The translations under genes and the position numbers were made by a program. A stretch of 5,992 bases of DNA from Mxb001 sp044360385 (GTDB taxonomy: Bacteria > Actinomycetota > Actinomycetes > S36-B12), in assembly GCA_044360385.1 (NCBI GenBank), contig JBIKKK010000136.1:1-5992 (forward strand). The letters are read 5' to 3'. The notes under the pieces were generated by a model. It was not told the origin of the DNA, did no database searches, and worked only from the letters and a program-made list of their open reading frames with translations. Positions 5,254 to 5,992 of the stretch are shown here, piece after piece. Each line of letters begins with the position of its first letter. The first letter of the stretch is position 1.

Positions 5254-5298
5254 GCGACCGTGTCCACCGGGAGTTCATCGCCCTTCGGGAGCTCCGGG

Positions 5299-5992
5299 AT
5301 GCCCGGAAACTCCACGCGACGTCTCACCACCTATGCCGCCGTCGGATCCCTCGCACGCGCGGCCAACGCGGGCTTGCCGACCGCCATCATTCTGGGGGTG
5401 CTCGCCTCGGGGGGCTCGGCCTCGGAGGGATCTCTCATCGTCGCGTCGGTCACCGCGATCGCCGGGATCGTGGGCCCTCTCGTCGGCGCGCTCATGGACC
5501 GCGCGGTGCACCCGAAGCGCGGCTATGGGCTCGCCATCCTCTCCCTGGCCGCCTGCTCGGCAGCCCTCGCTGTCGGCGTGGGGTCGTGGCCGCTCGGTGT
5601 TCTCATGCTCATCGCGGGCACGGCGGGTCTCTTCCACCCGATGCTCACCGGTGCATGGAGTGCGCAACTGCGGCGCGTTGTCCCCGATGTCGTTCCGTCC
5701 CGGGCATATTCGGTTGATGTCGCGACCTACAACGTCGGCGACATCGTCGGACCGGCCGTCGTCGGTGTCGCCTATGTCTATGACGCCAACACCCCCGGAG
5801 CCGCCTCGCTTGAGGTTGCTGTGGTGCTATATCTACTCGCGGCGCTCGTGCTCCCGCTCGTGCCGATTCCCTCACGAACCGCGGACGAACTCCCTGAAGA
5901 GCCGCGGCCACTCCTGCACGCTGTGCGCTCACTCACGGTCTTCTGGCACTCGGTGTCGCTACGCCGCTCGACCATCATCAGCACGCTCGCCT
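5299..5992 (+). CDS. Major facilitator superfamily transporter, 3' end beyond the window
   Basis: The frame stays open from the ATG at 5299 to the window end, giving 231 residues of an expected 400 or so. GGGAG (5287-5291) is 7 nt before the ATG. Hydrophobic helices lie at about 11-37, 45-66, 76-94, 98-118, 139-160 and 170-191, the six helices of an N-terminal MFS half. The loop between helices 2 and 3 reads GALMDRAVHPKRG (63-75), a version of MFS motif A (GxLxDRxGRRxxL). After helix 6, a charged Pro-rich stretch (192-225) is the usual cytoplasmic mid-loop. Substrate and direction cannot be told. The lack of recognisable sugar-transporter signatures and the overall style suggest a drug or small-molecule exporter, but this is a guess. 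It is divergent from the PLDc_N-SHOCT gene and shares its palindrome-rich control region. Confidence 0.88.
   Translation, partial: MPGNSTRRLTTYAAVGSLARAANAGLPTAIILGVLASGGSASEGSLIVASVTAIAGIVGPLVGALMDRAVHPKRGYGLAILSLAACSAALAVGVGSWPLGVLMLIAGTAGLFHPMLTGAWSAQLRRVVPDVVPSRAYSVDVATYNVGDIVGPAVVGVAYVYDANTPGAASLEVAVVLYLLAALVLPLVPIPSRTADELPEEPRPLLHAVRSLTVFWHSVSLRRSTIISTLA

Noticed and set aside
5226..5717. Plus-strand ORF starting in the palindrome and overlapping the transporter
   Set aside because: It is Arg/His-rich and out of frame with the hydrophobic MFS helices, and it starts inside the regulatory repeats.

Overview
The base composition is high in G+C throughout (roughly two thirds by eye), third codon positions are mostly G or C, GTG starts occur, and -10 boxes look like TAnnnT. 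This points to a high-GC actinobacterium, perhaps a member of the Micrococcales, though the sequence does not fix the genus. The window looks like ordinary chromosome. I see no transposase, phage gene, CRISPR array, tRNA or rRNA.

Layout, left to right. (1) Bases 1-831 (+) hold the C-terminal four fifths of a zinc-dependent medium-chain dehydrogenase of the sorbitol dehydrogenase type, cut by the window edge. (2) It converges, with only 11 bp between the stop codons, on a minus-strand block: an amidase-signature hydrolase (843-2273) preceded 15 bp upstream by a DeoR-family repressor (2289-3074). These two probably form one deoR-amidase transcript. (3) Upstream of deoR on the same strand is an easily missed 38-residue cysteine-rich protein (3150-3266) with a good ribosome binding site. 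It has a perfect 8+2+8 palindrome, TATACCCC-AG-GGGGTATA, at its promoter, of the kind bound by CsoR/CstR-family copper or persulfide sensors. (4) Divergent from it is a YbaK/EbsC-fold protein (3369-3911, +). (5) A three-helix membrane protein of unknown function (4034-4711, +) converges on a small PLDc_N-SHOCT membrane protein (4768-5142, -), with a strong shared hairpin between them. (6) Divergent from the SHOCT gene, and sharing a palindrome-rich promoter region, is the N-terminal two thirds of a major facilitator transporter (5299 to the window end, +).

How the genes relate. The DeoR regulator and the polyol-type dehydrogenase fit a sugar or polyol catabolic neighbourhood, with the amidase as a co-transcribed accessory hydrolase, but they are not one operon because the dehydrogenase is on the opposite strand. 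The rest are mostly independent transcription units. The most interesting part is 3090-3320: an operator-controlled cysteine-rich microprotein, followed by two hairpins and a 12-bp near-perfect direct repeat in front of deoR. The second most interesting is 5171-5260, where two divergent promoters appear to be built around one set of inverted repeats.
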